Origin: Gnetum montanum
Taxonomy: Eukaryota; Streptophyta; Gnetopsida; Gnetales; Gnetaceae
Length of the DNA stretch: 64,000 nucleotides
Direction of reading: 5' to 3'
Assembly (NCBI GenBank): GCA_015680685.1
Contig: MNCI01005623.1
Location: forward strand, 1,031,441-1,095,440
The notes beneath the pieces were generated by a model. That model had not been told where the DNA came from. It ran no database searches and saw only the letters and a list, made by a program, of their open reading frames with translations. A program made the translations under genes and the position numbers. Shown piece by piece: positions 1-10,617 of the stretch (positions are counted from its first letter, which is position 1; each line of letters begins with the position of its first letter).

Positions 1-272
1 ATGATCATGGACCTTTGTTAAGTTGAGATTTTGGCCCCGTTGATGTTTTTCAACACTCTCCCATCTAGCCATTTCTCCTTCTTCTCTTGCTACTTGCTTA
101 ATAAGCTCTTGGAGTTGATGAGTTCGTAGTTCGTATAGTTGACCTTGAGCATACATTCCTAAGGTCTCTCTTGTTTCATTATGTAGCCCATCAATGCTAT
201 GGTACATTAGCCTTTCCTTAGAAAACCCATGGCCTGGACAGTTGTTTAATAGTGCATAATATCTTTCTAAGG
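1..272 (-). pseudogene. Athila-like gag fragment
   Basis: Read on the minus strand this piece encodes the C-terminal half of a Ty3/gypsy gag. It contains the block CPGHGFSKERL, then DGLHNETRETLG, then an arginine- and glutamate-rich helix. The complete element at 34595-44756 has the matching blocks (CPGHGYTQRDQL, DGLRNETRRTLG) in its own gag near 36965-37060, so the two belong to one family. The fragment leaves the window at base 1 and stops at the assembly join at 273. The stretch between gag and LTR is therefore missing or misjoined. Confidence 0.8.
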
Positions 273-273
273 N
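273..273. other. Assembly join (single N)
   Basis: A lone N separates gag sequence from LTR sequence. The leader and primer-binding site that should lie between them are absent, so the N stands for an unmerged or unsized gap. Four similar single Ns occur at 14661, 23544, 39639 and 44280. Confidence 0.85.
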
Positions 274-1080
274 TGAACTCCGTAGACAGACTAGTTGTGG
301 CACCTAGACAGTTATCCTTAGGTCGCAGTTCGCTGTCTTTTCACCTAGACTAGTATTATATTTGTCACGTATGATTTAGTCTAGAGTGAGGTGTATGATG
401 TGGTTCCTAATCTAATGCTACTCTTGATGGCAATGGAAAGTAATATTATCTAAGCTAAAAGAGAAAGGGTAAAAGAATCTAATCTAGCCTAAGTGCGATG
501 AGCATCTATTCCTTGATTATCCGTATGCATCTTGGACCTCGTGTGAGACTACCACTAGGATTACCAAGCGCAGATCCTAGGTACGCCACTAGGTTACCAA
601 GTAGTCACACTTAAATGCTCGTAATCAAGTCGTATTCATTCCACGTTCTAACGTGAGTTAAGGGTGAGAGAGACTAATTAGGAAAGCAATAAATAAAAAT
701 TAAATAAATAAATAAACAAAGTGAATGCTGCAGTGATGAAGTAATCTCGATCTTTATTTCCGGTCATGTGTGTGTCCAAGTACGTCACACTCGAATAAAG
801 GATGTCGTACAATTACATTCACCACATTGTGGGCATACACGGGAAAAATAATCTATCTCTGGAGGGATCAAATTGCCAGAGTTTTGCTACTATCTAACTC
901 TAAGATGTGAAACAAGGGAGAGCCACCTCTTATTTATAGAACTGGTAGTGGACTGCGATATCGCGACGGACGCGATATAGCGTCCCATCAAGGTCCAAAA
1001 GGTTAAATTCATTAGTCCAAACAAGACATGATTAGTTATCCTTATGTTGTTAACTTTTAAGGCATAATTCATGATATCAT
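274..1080 (-). mobile_element. Athila-like 5' LTR, minus strand
   Basis: The reverse complement matches the LTRs at 34595-35543 and 43817-44756 in order: GATATC palindromes, a TATAAATA box (931-938 on this strand), a segment beginning GATCCCTCCAGAGATAGA, then the ACGACTTGATTACGAGCA block and the TAGTCTG end. The start is near 1080 (TGATATCATG) and the last 70 or so bases are cut off at the N. Gag lies to its left, so this is the 5' LTR of an element running leftward out of the window. Divergence from the other LTRs is high, so the insertion is older. Confidence 0.8.
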
Positions 1081-1099
1081 CAAATTATTGAGTACCCAA

Positions 1100-1388
1100 A
1101 TGATAAATCTGACCTCACCATTGAGTTCGTAAGGGTGAAGAAATATTGGAAATGACTATTCATATGTTGGAAAAGGATATCATACGCTCAAGTTATGCTA
1201 AAATTAAGCTTTAAAGGGTCTTGAGGCACTGTGTTGGGCAAGAGGTCAAAACTAATTTTTGGGGTTTTATGTAATAGATTTGACTTCACCATTGTGTTTG
1301 AAAGGTTAATATCTATATGAAATGACTCTTTGTTTGTTGAAAAATGTTTTCAAAATCAAAAGTTATGGCTTTTGGAGTCCAAAACTTT
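1100..1388. repeat. Two tandem units of about 160 bases
   Basis: The segment from 1106 (AATCTGACCTCACCATTG) recurs from 1266 (GATTTGACTTCACCATTG). Each is followed by GAAATGACT and a TTGTTGAAAA-like block and then AAGTTATG. The two units are strongly diverged. The repeat runs straight into the 5S-derived fragment, so the two may belong to one element. Confidence 0.6.
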
Positions 1389-1389
1389 T

Positions 1390-1467
1390 GGTGCAAAAAA
1401 CGAGACTTCTCAAGAAGTCACCCATCCTAGTACTACTCCAAGGCGAGCATGCTTAATTACAGAGTTC
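1390..1467 (-). repeat. 5S rRNA-derived fragment
   Basis: The minus strand reads as the inner and 3' two-thirds of plant 5S rRNA. Recognisable blocks include GAGTAGTACTAGGATGGGTG, GTTAAGC-like TAATTAAGC, and the terminal ACTTCT-CGT-TTGCACC part, with scattered substitutions. It is too diverged and too short to be a working 5S gene. 5S-derived segments are known in Cassandra-type LTRs and in 5S-derived SINEs. The flanking 160-base repeats fit an LTR relic slightly better, but no termini could be fixed. Confidence 0.7.
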
Positions 1468-1574
1468 CTATCTTTGTTGCTAACAAGGTGCCAAATTCTA
1501 TTTTTGAAATTTCTTTATTTTTAATTTTTCTAATTTAAAATTAATAGTCTTCTGACAAGAATTTTTGAATTCTT

Positions 1575-1660
1575 CATCAATTGAAAGAAAATTTGAAATG
1601 TCTATCAATTGATAGAAATTTTGAAATCTCTATTGATTGATAGCAAAAAAATTTCGTCAA
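1575..1660. repeat. Short AT-rich tandem repeat
   Basis: About three units of roughly 33 bases carry the core TCAATTGATAGAAATTTTGA with small changes. No coding content is seen. Confidence 0.5.
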
Positions 1661-2079
1661 TGGGGCAAGGTAGGAAGGACAGTAGGAGTAGAAGTAGCGT
1701 TGGCAACGGCTTGGACAGTGTAGGATGGTGCTGGACGGTGAGCATTGAGTGGCTGGGCGACGAAGCGTTGGGCAATTGGACAATGCTAGGGCCTTCCACG
1801 ACCCTTCAAAATGACCTACGTTGCCCAAAATGATGCCAACACGACTCTTAGCAAGGTTAACATGACTTCAAATGAGGCATGTGGCCCTTGCAGGGCCTAT
1901 GCAACCCAAAAACAATGTTGGAGGGAACTAATTTCTAGTGCTAGTGACGTCAAGAGGTGACTAGAGCGTGAATACTTAGTGGGGCTACAACAGAAGATGG
2001 TGGTGGCAGCAGAGGCACATTGGGGAGAGTATGGTGATGTTAGATGGCCTTTCTCCAATTCACATGCCCCCTACCATGA

Positions 2080-2252
2080 CTTGCATGCCTTGACCAAGGA
2101 CCTGCATGGCCCACAAAAGGGCCTATGTGACCTATGCAAGGGCTTTGCGTGGCCCAAGTGAGGCCTACATAGCCTACACAAGTGCCTGTGTGGCGTGAGG
2201 GAGGCTTGCGTGGCCTGCCTAAGGTCCTATGTGGCCCACACAATCTTGGCAC
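2080..2252. repeat. 21-base minisatellite, about eight units
   Basis: Units such as TGCATGGCCCACAAAAGGG and TATGTGACCTATGCAAGGG follow each other every 21 bases, with one 20-base unit. Because 21 is seven codons, the minus strand reads as diverged heptapeptides of the form GP-x-x-GHA. Related units appear earlier, near 1890. The region is clearly GC-richer than its surroundings. Whether it was ever translated cannot be decided here. Confidence 0.65.
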
Positions 2253-2284
2253 AGCTCTAACCAGGGCCTACATGTTATTAGCAA

Positions 2285-2705
2285 GGGTTTTTCAATGGTT
2301 AGAGGACACTAGAAGGGGTAGTGATCCCTAATGCTAGTAGTGCCTGAGGAACGTTGAAAGGGGCAATGATCCCTGGTGCTGGTGATGTCTATGGACACTT
2401 GAGGGAATAGTGATTAGCAGCATTGACAATGTCCATGGGTACTAAAGAGGGTAGTTATTTGCAACGTTGGCAGTGTTCACGGAGCACCAGAAGGGGCAGT
2501 TATTTGCAGCACTAGCAGTGTTCATAGAGCATCGATAGGGGTAATTGTTCGCAATGCAGTTGATGTCCGCAGAGCATCAAAAGGGGCAGTTTTCTACAGC
2601 ACTGTTAGTGTTTGTGGAGTGCTAGAAGGGGTAATTATCCATGGTGCCATCAATGTATGTGGAGTGTTGGAAGAGGCAATTATTCACGGCACCATTAGTG
2701 TCTGT
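2285..2705. repeat. 45-base minisatellite, about nine units
   Basis: Each unit holds the landmarks GGAG(C/T)A/GC, A(A/G)GGG(G/C)(T/C)A, and a CAGTGTT/CAATGT end. The spacing is 45 bases from about 2440 to 2705. Minus-strand translation gives 15-residue units ending NNYPF, NNCPF or ENCPF, in one frame over six units. Further units follow in a shifted frame. Two units are interrupted by stop codons. Confidence 0.65.
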
Positions 2706-3099
2706 TAGCACCACAAAAGGAAGCCAAGGGCAGGCATGATGCAAGGCAGACGATGCAACGGAGGGCAATGGCATAATGAACAATGATAACAAGTGGTAGG
2801 TGTTGCAAGATGTAGAAGAGTGACAGGCATTGGGCATGGAGAAGCGGTGGGCTAGTAGAGGGCAGCAATGGCCCATGGAGGCAGGTGGCAATGGCAGGGC
2901 ATTGCAAACCCGACTGCCAAAGTAGCATGGACCAACTATGAGGCCAACCATGACACTGCATAGTGGGGCCTTACAACCTTTCCATGCAATAGCATGGTAG
3001 GCCCATGTTGCACCATCACCACAGGCCAATAGCATGGGCCTTGACTTTCTACATGTTGCATCCTAGTTTCCATCATAACTAGTTTATCTTTTATTGAAA

Positions 3100-4640
3100 T
3101 CAATTCAAACTATACTATAGTGATATTACTGGAGATATCAAAAAGGTTTTATATGACTTGTTCCATTTGCAATAGTTTCTCTAATACATCTTCATGCTCT
3201 ATAGGGGCCATTGATATCTTGGCTATGATTTCTACATCTTTGATTCCAATAATATCGACTAGTGTTACAATTAGAGCATTGAAAGATTCTTTAATGTGTT
3301 CTGTTACAACCTTTGCTGCTCTTGCTAAATCTTGATATTTCATTATCACCACTATGGCTTCTTCTTGTATTTCTAGCATTACTTGGAAGAATGTAGTATT
3401 CCTTGAAATATGCTATGCCCAATCATCATCTTCTCTTACTTGCAAAGAGACTTAACCACTTGTGGGTCTTGTTGATATGAATGGTCTATTAAGATTATCT
3501 TTGACTTTGTACATGCTTCAAACTTCCCCGCTTCCCCAAATTATTGTTTTCACAATTTGCTATAAGTAGCTCATCGAGGGTTCGTAGCTAGGTTATGCCA
3601 GTGGAGTAGTTTGTCCTAGCCTATCTATAACTAGAGTAGATTCACTGGGTTTTGCTTGTTCAGTTTATGTGGCTAGAATGTTTACTGCTAGTGTAGATTC
3701 TGCTATAGCCTTAGTGCTTGTTGGTTTTTTTAACTTGATCCTTCTTTGGTGATACTAGCTTAGAAATTTCAGCATATGAAGCATTTTAGGCTTTGTGAAG
3801 AACATCATTGTTATATCCCAAAATTCTAGCTTATCATCACAATCTTCTGATAAGATGGAGGAATGACATAGGTTTCCTTGTCTTCTTCTCCTCAAATCTC
3901 CTTTGTATGTCTAGAAACATTAGATGGGTGATGCTAGCTTGGAACTTCCCCATTAGGATGGTACTTTCTATGGTAGCATAGGTAAAAATTTGATTAAGCC
4001 TTTCTATTAGGAATATATGGTATGTCTCAATCTTGAAATAGATCTTCTTAGTAGTGGATAATCCACTATATTCCTTCTCAATTATTCCATAGGTCCTTTG
4101 TAGCCATAAACTCCTTGCATTTGTGTCGGACCTTGTAGATATTTGAGCTAGGTTGGCTTTGACATTTGTTATTATTGTGACTCCCTCAACTTTCATAGTG
4201 GCATCATCTTGTTCATTCTTCCACAACTAATAAACTTCTCCCAATTGCTATTCACCATTACTTGAAATAGTATACCATAAACGAGAGGCTTGTAGCATGG
4301 ACTTTAGTAGGTGCAAACTTTAAAAAGGGTCCAAAATTTAGCTCCACTATGAAAGTGGACATGATGAACTTCTTTTTGAATTACTTGTAAACATTCATTG
4401 GAGAGTCGAGACATTGTTCTTGTTTGGGAGTAGGTTGTGCATCCACTTTTGCTTGTGCAGATTTTCTTGTTGCAAATGTGGGCTACTAAATGTATAAGAA
4501 TGAACCTCTTACTCTATAGGAGGAGTTTGTTCTATAGCTCATTCTCTACCTCTTCCTCTTGGTCTCTTCTCTTTATGTTATGATTGTTCTCTTTCTTCGG
4601 GTCTCTTGGGTGACATCTACTATCATAAGGAATTTTGAGA
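3100..4640 (-). pseudogene. Decayed retroelement coding region
   Basis: Minus-strand open stretches at 3837-4226 and 3149-3379 encode lysine- and glutamate-rich helical peptides. Examples are a segment containing KANLAQISTRSDTNARS and one containing AKVVTEHIKESFNAL. Between and around them the frame is broken many times. They lie directly downstream of the LTR-like sequence at 4640-5165 on the same strand, the position expected of gag, but no diagnostic gag motif could be recognised. Confidence is therefore low for family, moderate for being a retroelement remnant. Confidence 0.35.
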
Positions 4641-5165
4641 ATACCCAAATGTTTCATAAAAATTGTTTAATAGCTCAAATCGAAAAAAATTTATCTTAAA
4701 TGACCTATCACAATCTTCAATTTATTATTTACGGTATATTCAAATGGCCATTTGGAAGGAAACATTAAGTTATTGAGTTATATGAGATTAGAATGTGATT
4801 ATCTTTTGTTGCTTTTACCCTTGCTTTGTTCTTCTAGGTATTAGAAAATTTTTGGCATAATTCGCAAAAGTCTACACATAATACTCTCTCCCACAATTGA
4901 GTTGGTCATTCTTTGAGCAAAAGGAAACAAAAATAACTTAAATTGGACTTGTGGTGAGGAAGATATGGAACTCTGAAGGTTTGGAAGTTAGAAAAATGGC
5001 ATGAACTTCCTAGGCATGAAATGAGAGAATGAAACAAAAATTTCTAATGGTTTGAGCATATATATAGATTTTATAAGGGATATATTGTAGATATGACATT
5101 GTGGATGTGATATCATGGGGGCTATTATATCATATCTACGATATCATTATTGAACTTTTGAAAAT
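4640..5165 (-). mobile_element. Degenerate LTR with GATATC array
   Basis: On the minus strand an array of GATATC and GATATGAT-type palindromes (5093-5160) is followed by an AT-rich TATA-like stretch (about 5056-5075) and then an unrelated body. The arrangement of palindrome array then TATA box is the same as in the Athila-like LTRs of this window, but the rest of the sequence differs. Termini were not fixed. Confidence 0.45.
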
Positions 5166-5534
5166 TAAAAATGAGTAAAATGGTTAGTATAGAATAGGTG
5201 AAGATGATCCAAAGGATTCTTGATCTTAGATGATGCTTAGAATATAAGAATTTATCATCACCACCATGTGAAAGGAAGAGTTTGGGCAAGGTAAGTCAAT
5301 TAAATTTTTAGGAGATGGTAAGTCAATTGGTATGTTCGGGAAAAAAAAAATACATGCAGTTTCACACGCAAGATTAACATTTTTCAGTAGATCATAATCT
5401 GATGCCTCACCATATGCTTTTTGCAATATGGCATATTATATCAAAATAACTACTGTCGGAATGTTTTTCCTGGCATATTATATCAAAATAACTACTGTAG
5501 CAATGTTTTTTTCCTGAATCAACAGTGGTTATAA

Positions 5535-5702
5535 CTAATAGACATGAGAAAATAATTCAACGGGATATCCAGGAGGACACAAAGACAAGACCGGCCAATA
5601 AAAGAAGGCCATAGGAAACCTGCTTTTCATCATTGCCATAGTATCCAAAAAGTCGTGTAGACTGCACCACAACTTTGCAAAGAAATCCCGTTCAGACTTT
5701 AA
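5535..5702 (-). CDS. GPI8: Probable terminal GPI8 exon
   Basis: After the acceptor TTGCAG a 55-codon open stretch begins LKSERDFFAKLW, in phase with the previous exon, and ends with TAG at 5535-5537. It contains the hydrophobic run FPMAFFYWPVLSL, in the place where PIG-K proteins have a C-terminal membrane helix. This part of the family is poorly conserved, so the assignment rests on phase, acceptor and position. Confidence 0.55.
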   Translation of the reverse strand, partial: LKSERDFFAKLWCSLHDFLDTMAMMKSRFPMAFFYWPVLSLCPPGYPVELFSHVY

Positions 5703-6435
5703 CTGCAACCAAAAAACTTTTTTCAAAAAAAAATTATGAGAAAAGAAATTACTCAGCACCAAAATATTATTATTTTTAGGTAACTCAAACTAAGCCTTCG
5801 GAGAAGCAGCAGGAAGTTGGCTTCCTAGCAAAAAAGACCTTGCATCGTTTTGGTTCTTGAAGAATTTGCAAAAATTGCAATCAGCTTAGATGAAAACAAT
5901 CACAAAGAATCCTTTAGTCAGTGTCTTTAATTATAACCCATAGAACAATCTTTGAAAAAAATACATGTTATTAAACACATTCGCCATTTGAAAACACATA
6001 CAAGTGATTCTTGAGGGTCTGTGCAAGAAGAGAGAAAAACACATACAAAAATGTTGAACTTGAGAAGAATAAAATGTTGAAGATGACCAGCAGATTACAA
6101 TAAAAATATTTGAAGGATAGCAAGGTAACACATGGGTAAGAAAATTTAAAACAGTCGAATAAGATGGTATGCCGATACGCAAGAAATACAAGAAATTGTC
6201 TCTTAACAGAAAAGGCAGATTGATTCCAGCAGAACGAATCTTTAAAAGAGTAAGACAAAATAAGAAATAGGGAAAGACCTAAAATGAACCAATGGAATAA
6301 TCTATTTTTGTGAAAGACATGTGACAGTAAGCTATAGGAATAACAAAATAGGAACGTGTATCGGATGGATGGACAGATGAATCGAACACGCTATTTCGTT
6401 AAACTAGTGTTAAAAGAAAGAGCAGATGTATTGAC

Positions 6436-6590
6436 CTCAGACTGAAGCATTCTAGGATTTCGATCATGAATGTCACCATTGGAACTAGAAATGACATTTG
6501 ATATTTCAGCTTTGTTCCCTGTGAATCCTAAATATGCAAATTCTGTATGAACAGTCTCCATCACTGATCCAAAAAATTTGTAACAGGCAC
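6436..6590 (-). CDS. GPI8: GPI8 exon with homopolymer frameshift
   Basis: A 155-base exon after a GGTGCAG acceptor. It begins VPVTNF, then has a run of six T (A at 6571-6576 on the plus strand) where seven are needed to continue as FFGSVMETVHTEFAYLGFTG. The rest, through RMLQSE, is open in the shifted frame. The donor is GTCAAT. Either a real one-base deletion or a homopolymer sequencing error. Confidence 0.85.
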
Positions 6591-6891
6591 CTGCACCAAC
6601 AGCGTTGCATTTATCCGAGTGCAAAAGACATTTTCCACAAGTAATAAGGTACTGCAGACGACTGGTAAAGAAGCAATAGTGTAACTAACGAATTGAAATG
6701 ATCACCGAATAACATTCAATAAAAATGATACTAGCATATATAATTGCCTAAATTTCTTATTTTATAATTTTGACCTTAGACATCAGTTATCCTCAATCGA
6801 AAACATATACTATAATATTAAAACTGAAATTTTAGTTTACATTACTGAAGCCCCTTGGATCTATCAGACTAGTTACAGAATTCTTTTTATG

Positions 6892-6992
6892 GATTTTTTT
6901 TTTCTAAATTTATAACTCAGTGCTGCCCACTAGAATCAAACCTGTGACCTGGGGTTACCAAGCTAAGACACTTACTACTAAGCTAAGACCAT
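6892..6992 (-). repeat. tRNA-derived SINE (intron copy 1)
   Basis: On the minus strand an A-box-like TAGCTTAGTAGTAAGTG is followed after about 30 bases by a B-box-like GGTTTGATTCT and then, after GCAGCACTGAG, by an A-rich tail (TTAGAAAAAAAAAA). This is the layout of a Pol III SINE head with tail. It sits in the 1.2-kb... region between GPI8 exons 6436-6590 and 7808-7889. Confidence 0.65.
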
Positions 6993-7807
6993 ATCTTAAA
7001 ATAGTTTAATAAATAATTAGAATCAATAGCCATACCTATTTCTATCATTTTGTTAGCAAGACTTACATATTTAGTACCAAATAATAGGAAATATTAAATT
7101 TTCACTATATTTTCAGAAGTAATGCAAGTCAGATGAATAAAATATGATCTAAGATAAATAATATTTGTCTTTGTTAAAATGAAACTAGACAAGAATTTTC
7201 TTTTCTTTGGGTATATTTACTAAATAAATTGTCAATTTTTCTTTAAAAAGCAACCTAAATAATTCAGTCTTAATTATTTGCTGAAATTTAGTTCAGTTAT
7301 CATTCTGTTTGAAGAAAATATGTAGTCTTGGAGCCAATTCCACCATTTCTGGTCCCAAGCCTAAATGTGAAAGGAGGGTGGTTAGCATTAGGTCAACAAT
7401 AGGCTGTAAAACCAGGTCAAATCCCATAGATGGGTTCTCTTTATGAGAAGACAATGTTAAAGCAAATATAATAAAACTGTAGACAAATAAAGCTTTAGCT
7501 CTTGATAGAAATGAATAGAAAAAGAGAACTCATATAGCCAACCCCATATTGCTAAAACAAGGTAAGGATGATGATGCTGTAGTAGAGGAATCATTATGGG
7601 GGTGTTCTAATCATTTAAAAGGAATCCATTATTAGATATATGATTGGAAGTAGAATGTTAGAATGAAATGAACTAATACTTTCACTATTATTACCACACT
7701 TTCACAAAATAAATATGTGCATGTTTGAATTCAATTTTTGCTTTCAAAGAAACAAATCAACAATCACAGTAAGGACAAAAATACAATAAATTTACACCTA
7801 AACATAC

Positions 7808-7889
7808 CTGATCTAGCGGACGAGGATAAAGATCAACTCGATAATATGCATTTGACAATAGTAGCCTTGGATTGTATGATTGAAAGGGA
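7808..7889 (-). CDS. GPI8: GPI8 exon, NAYYRVDLY region
   Basis: An 82-base exon between CCACAG and GTATGT, encoding PFQSYNPRLLLSNAYYRVDL then YPRPLDQ. It is separated from the previous exon by 14.6 kb of transposon-filled intron. Phases of both joins agree. Confidence 0.88.
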
Positions 7890-9030
7890 CTGTGGATAAC
7901 ACTTGATCATCAGCATTCCATTTTAATCATATTAAGCATATCAATTACATGTATCATGATAAAACATAAAAAGAAATCTCAAAGGTTTTCTTTTTAAGAC
8001 ATTATCTTATATTCCTTAGATGAATATCAAGGAACAAAATTCTATTAACGCTGAAAGTTTAGGAAACTCATATTGGAATTAAAATTTATCTGTACAGTTC
8101 AAATAATCTAAAACTGCATTTGATGTAATGGCCCAGGGCCAAAGCATGGATTTGGAAGAATGCATTCAAATTATCAGCAATTATTGTCCATTGGTTTGAA
8201 AGAGACTCTGCGGGGAAGTATTCAAGAAACATGCAGTATTCATCCTCAATTTTCTTATCTGGGCACAATCTACATGTTCTTTTTGCACTTTAAATGTTAT
8301 TCCGTTGATCTGGTTCTCTTTCGTAAGGAACGCAAACTCATTTGTGCTAACTTGCATCCTTTGATGCTATAATAATTGCTATAGTATTATTGCATATAAG
8401 TAATTAAGTAGTTTACATTATTTTAAGATCTCAACCAAGTAAAATTTCTGCTTTCCATTTGCATCATTCAAACATGTTTTGTAGTACCTTACTTTTCACT
8501 TTCAATAGAATGGAAGGCTTGTAAATCATTAGTTTTTGTTCTTCAACTCCTTATTTGTGAAACATTTTCCCTTGATGATAAGACTTATTTTCACAGGTTG
8601 TCAAAAGTACTACGTCTGAAAATTTTCTTCCTGTATACTTCTTCATTTCTAGATGTATATTGCAAATTGACAAATTGCTTAAACCTCTACATATCTGCTT
8701 CTAACAAGAATATCTCCTATTTAATGAAATTTCAAATTCAATTTGTTAATCTTGTTTGGTTGCACATCCTCTATTTGTTTCCAGCGCTTATAATATTATA
8801 TAGAATTATGCAAAGATATGACAAGAAAAAAACCTGGTAAGCAGATTAACTGAAAAGAAATATGAGCTGTGCTAAAGAACGGATAAAGGTTGTTTCTATG
8901 GCAGTCAGGCCATCACTCAAGAAGGGTTTGAGACAAAGAATAGACGAAAATTGTGATAGAAGTCTCATATCAAGTTGCATAAGTTGCCTATTTAAAACAA
9001 ACTAGAAAATTTTGCTTTTATAGATTGGAA
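7890..9030. other. Intron sequence without recognisable gene
   Basis: AT-rich intron of the GPI8 gene. Open stretches here (for example 8160-8372 and 8598-8840) show no family motif and biased low-complexity composition. Nothing further could be supported. Confidence 0.5.
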
Positions 9031-9031
9031 A

Positions 9032-9710
9032 TTGGACTTCTTATTATCTCATAGCCAGAAAAGCAGAGTACTAAATGCTAAAACAATAATTAGTAGAGTT
9101 GTTATGCTTTTTAAAAATGAAGACAAATCAGATTTAAATAGTTATAGACTGATCAAGATCAGTAACTTGTTTACAAAATTGATATGTACTATTTTGGAGA
9201 AAAACTTCAAATGTTGAGTAAAAGTAAATAATTTAAGTGCAGTCTCACAAGCAAGAATTAGAACCAAGCTTATACAATAAGCTATACGTTTCTTTCAGAT
9301 ATTGCATCGAACAAGAAAAGAAAAAACAAAAGGACATTTATTCACTGTGTTGACTTTGTTAAGGCATTTAATTCAGTTATGAGAGAAATTATGGTAAAGG
9401 TCTATCAAACTTAAGGCTAATCCTAGTTTATTTAATGTCATTCAAAAATTATACAAATAATAATTTTTAAACTAATAAATGAAGAAACTATGGAATCTTA
9501 TTAGTTTTACAACAATATAGGAGTAAAGCAACATTGCCCCCTTCCATCAACAAGGTTTAGCATTTTTATTGATGCATCACTAGTTGGGAATTTGAAAACA
9601 ATGTTAGAAGCAATGTTGCACCAACTAGAAGATATGACAAAACAAAAGTGCTCATTTGTAGAAAAATCATCATGATCATCCTGATATTGTTCTAACAATA
9701 AAAACACCAC
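9032..9710 (+). mobile_element. LINE relic (type C), reverse transcriptase part
   Basis: Across three frames the plus strand keeps reverse-transcriptase blocks in order: MLFKNEDKSDLNSYRLIKI (9095-9150), CVDFVKAFNSVMREI (9340-9390, motif A), IGVKQHCPLPSTRFSIFID (9515-9575, motif B), and PDIVL near 9672-9690 at the place of the motif C Asp. This arrangement differs from the L1-like and RTE-like elements next to it. The copy breaks off about 9710 where an opposite-strand LINE begins; a matching C-terminal piece lies at 20620-20965. Confidence 0.7.
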
Positions 9711-9742
9711 CCCGCCCTAGCATCTTCAACTCTAACTCTCCC

Positions 9743-10291
9743 CTACCTATTGTAAACAATTTGTCGCTCTAGTCGCGGTAGTCTCAACATAGCTAGAATT
9801 GCATATCTCCAAAGAGAAAGAATAAGCCTGGAATGGTGTCCCCGACACTGGAGTTGCAATGCGGCCAAAAAAAGCCTTGGTAGATTAACCCACCACCCCA
9901 ACTTCAAACACTTCAAAAAAGTGAAGTGGACCCCATGCAGTTTAGAAACATTGCTAGAGTGAACAAAGTAACAATCCACAACCTCCACCACTTCTTGCCA
10001 GATTCGCTGCAGCGCCAACTTTGGAATCTTACCATTGGCAATCTTAGGAATCACCCCAGTGAAAAAAATTTGCCCATCTTGAAAACCTTGGCCCACCAGT
10101 AGAATAACCTCACCTGAAGCTAGGACCCCCAAGCAAGCAGTCAATGCCTCCTTAGTCAACAAAATGTGGGTGCCCTGAAACATCATCGTAGCTCCATGCC
10201 AATTACAAAAAAAGGCATCATCCGCTAGATTAGGGTCCCCCTCAGCAACTGTAACCTGTCTGCCCACCCCAGCTCTTGTATCATAGCCCAA
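9743..10291 (-). CDS. LINE A extension domain, open reading frame of 182 codons
   Basis: An unbroken stretch just downstream of the LINE zinc-binding region, beginning near VAEGDPNLADDAFFCNWHG and containing SSNVSKLHGVHFTFLKCLKL, then NLPRLFLAALQL. The same blocks occur in the other LINE A copy (GDPDL-DGAFFDNWH, FHFMFLKCLHFG, NVPKFFLAFL at 19066-19440). The pattern slightly resembles the domain called putative plant transposon protein, but that is an impression without a search. Function is unknown. It is the longest intact frame in this element although the rest is decayed. The true upstream boundary is probably about 10400, in another frame. Confidence 0.6.
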   Translation of the reverse strand: MGYDTRAGVGRQVTVAEGDPNLADDAFFCNWHGATMMFQGTHILLTKEALTACLGVLASGEVILLVGQGFQDGQIFFTGVIPKIANGKIPKLALQRIWQEVVEVVDCYFVHSSNVSKLHGVHFTFLKCLKLGWWVNLPRLFLAALQLQCRGHHSRLILSLWRYAILAMLRLPRLERQIVYNR

Positions 10292-10395
10292 AGATCAACA
10301 TTTTGCTAAAATCCCACACAATCAAGTTCAAACATGGGCGTCCGAGCCATTGTGACTGTTGCCTACCACCACAACCTAAACCCCTACGCCACCAA

Positions 10396-10617
10396 CTACC
10401 ACAGAATAGGCAGTCGTGTAGACCTAAACACCAATGCATTCTGTGCCTTCCACATGGCCCAAAGCATAGTCGTGCCCACCAAAACCCCATTTAGAGCATG
10501 CTCATGATGGATGGGAGAAAGTTCAAGGTGCCACCACACTTCTTGCAGAAAGGCACACTGATAAGCAAGGTGCCACATAGTCTCCAAAGCCCTTGAACAT
10601 AACAAACAAGTGTCCAA
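10396..10617 (-). pseudogene. LINE zinc-binding RT C-terminal region
   Basis: Encodes CLLCSRALETMWHLAYQCAF followed by LQEVWWHLELSP and later MLWAMWKAQNALVF. The CxxC...H...C pattern followed by a VW and a WAMWK-N-LVF block is the zf-RVT region found at the end of most plant L1 ORF2 proteins. The frame is open over 73 codons. A frameshift separates it from the extension domain. Confidence 0.75.

Noticed and set aside
1390-1467. Functional 5S rRNA gene
   Set aside because: Only the inner and 3' part is present, with many substitutions and no tandem 5S units.
2622-3035. Minus-strand open frame of 137 codons
   Set aside because: No recognisable domain. Its C-terminal part is the 45-base minisatellite and the rest is low complexity. 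Treated as part of the repeat region.
6892-6992. Functional tRNA gene
   Set aside because: A- and B-box-like sequences are present but the acceptor and anticodon stems do not pair and an A-rich tail follows. A SINE explains it better.
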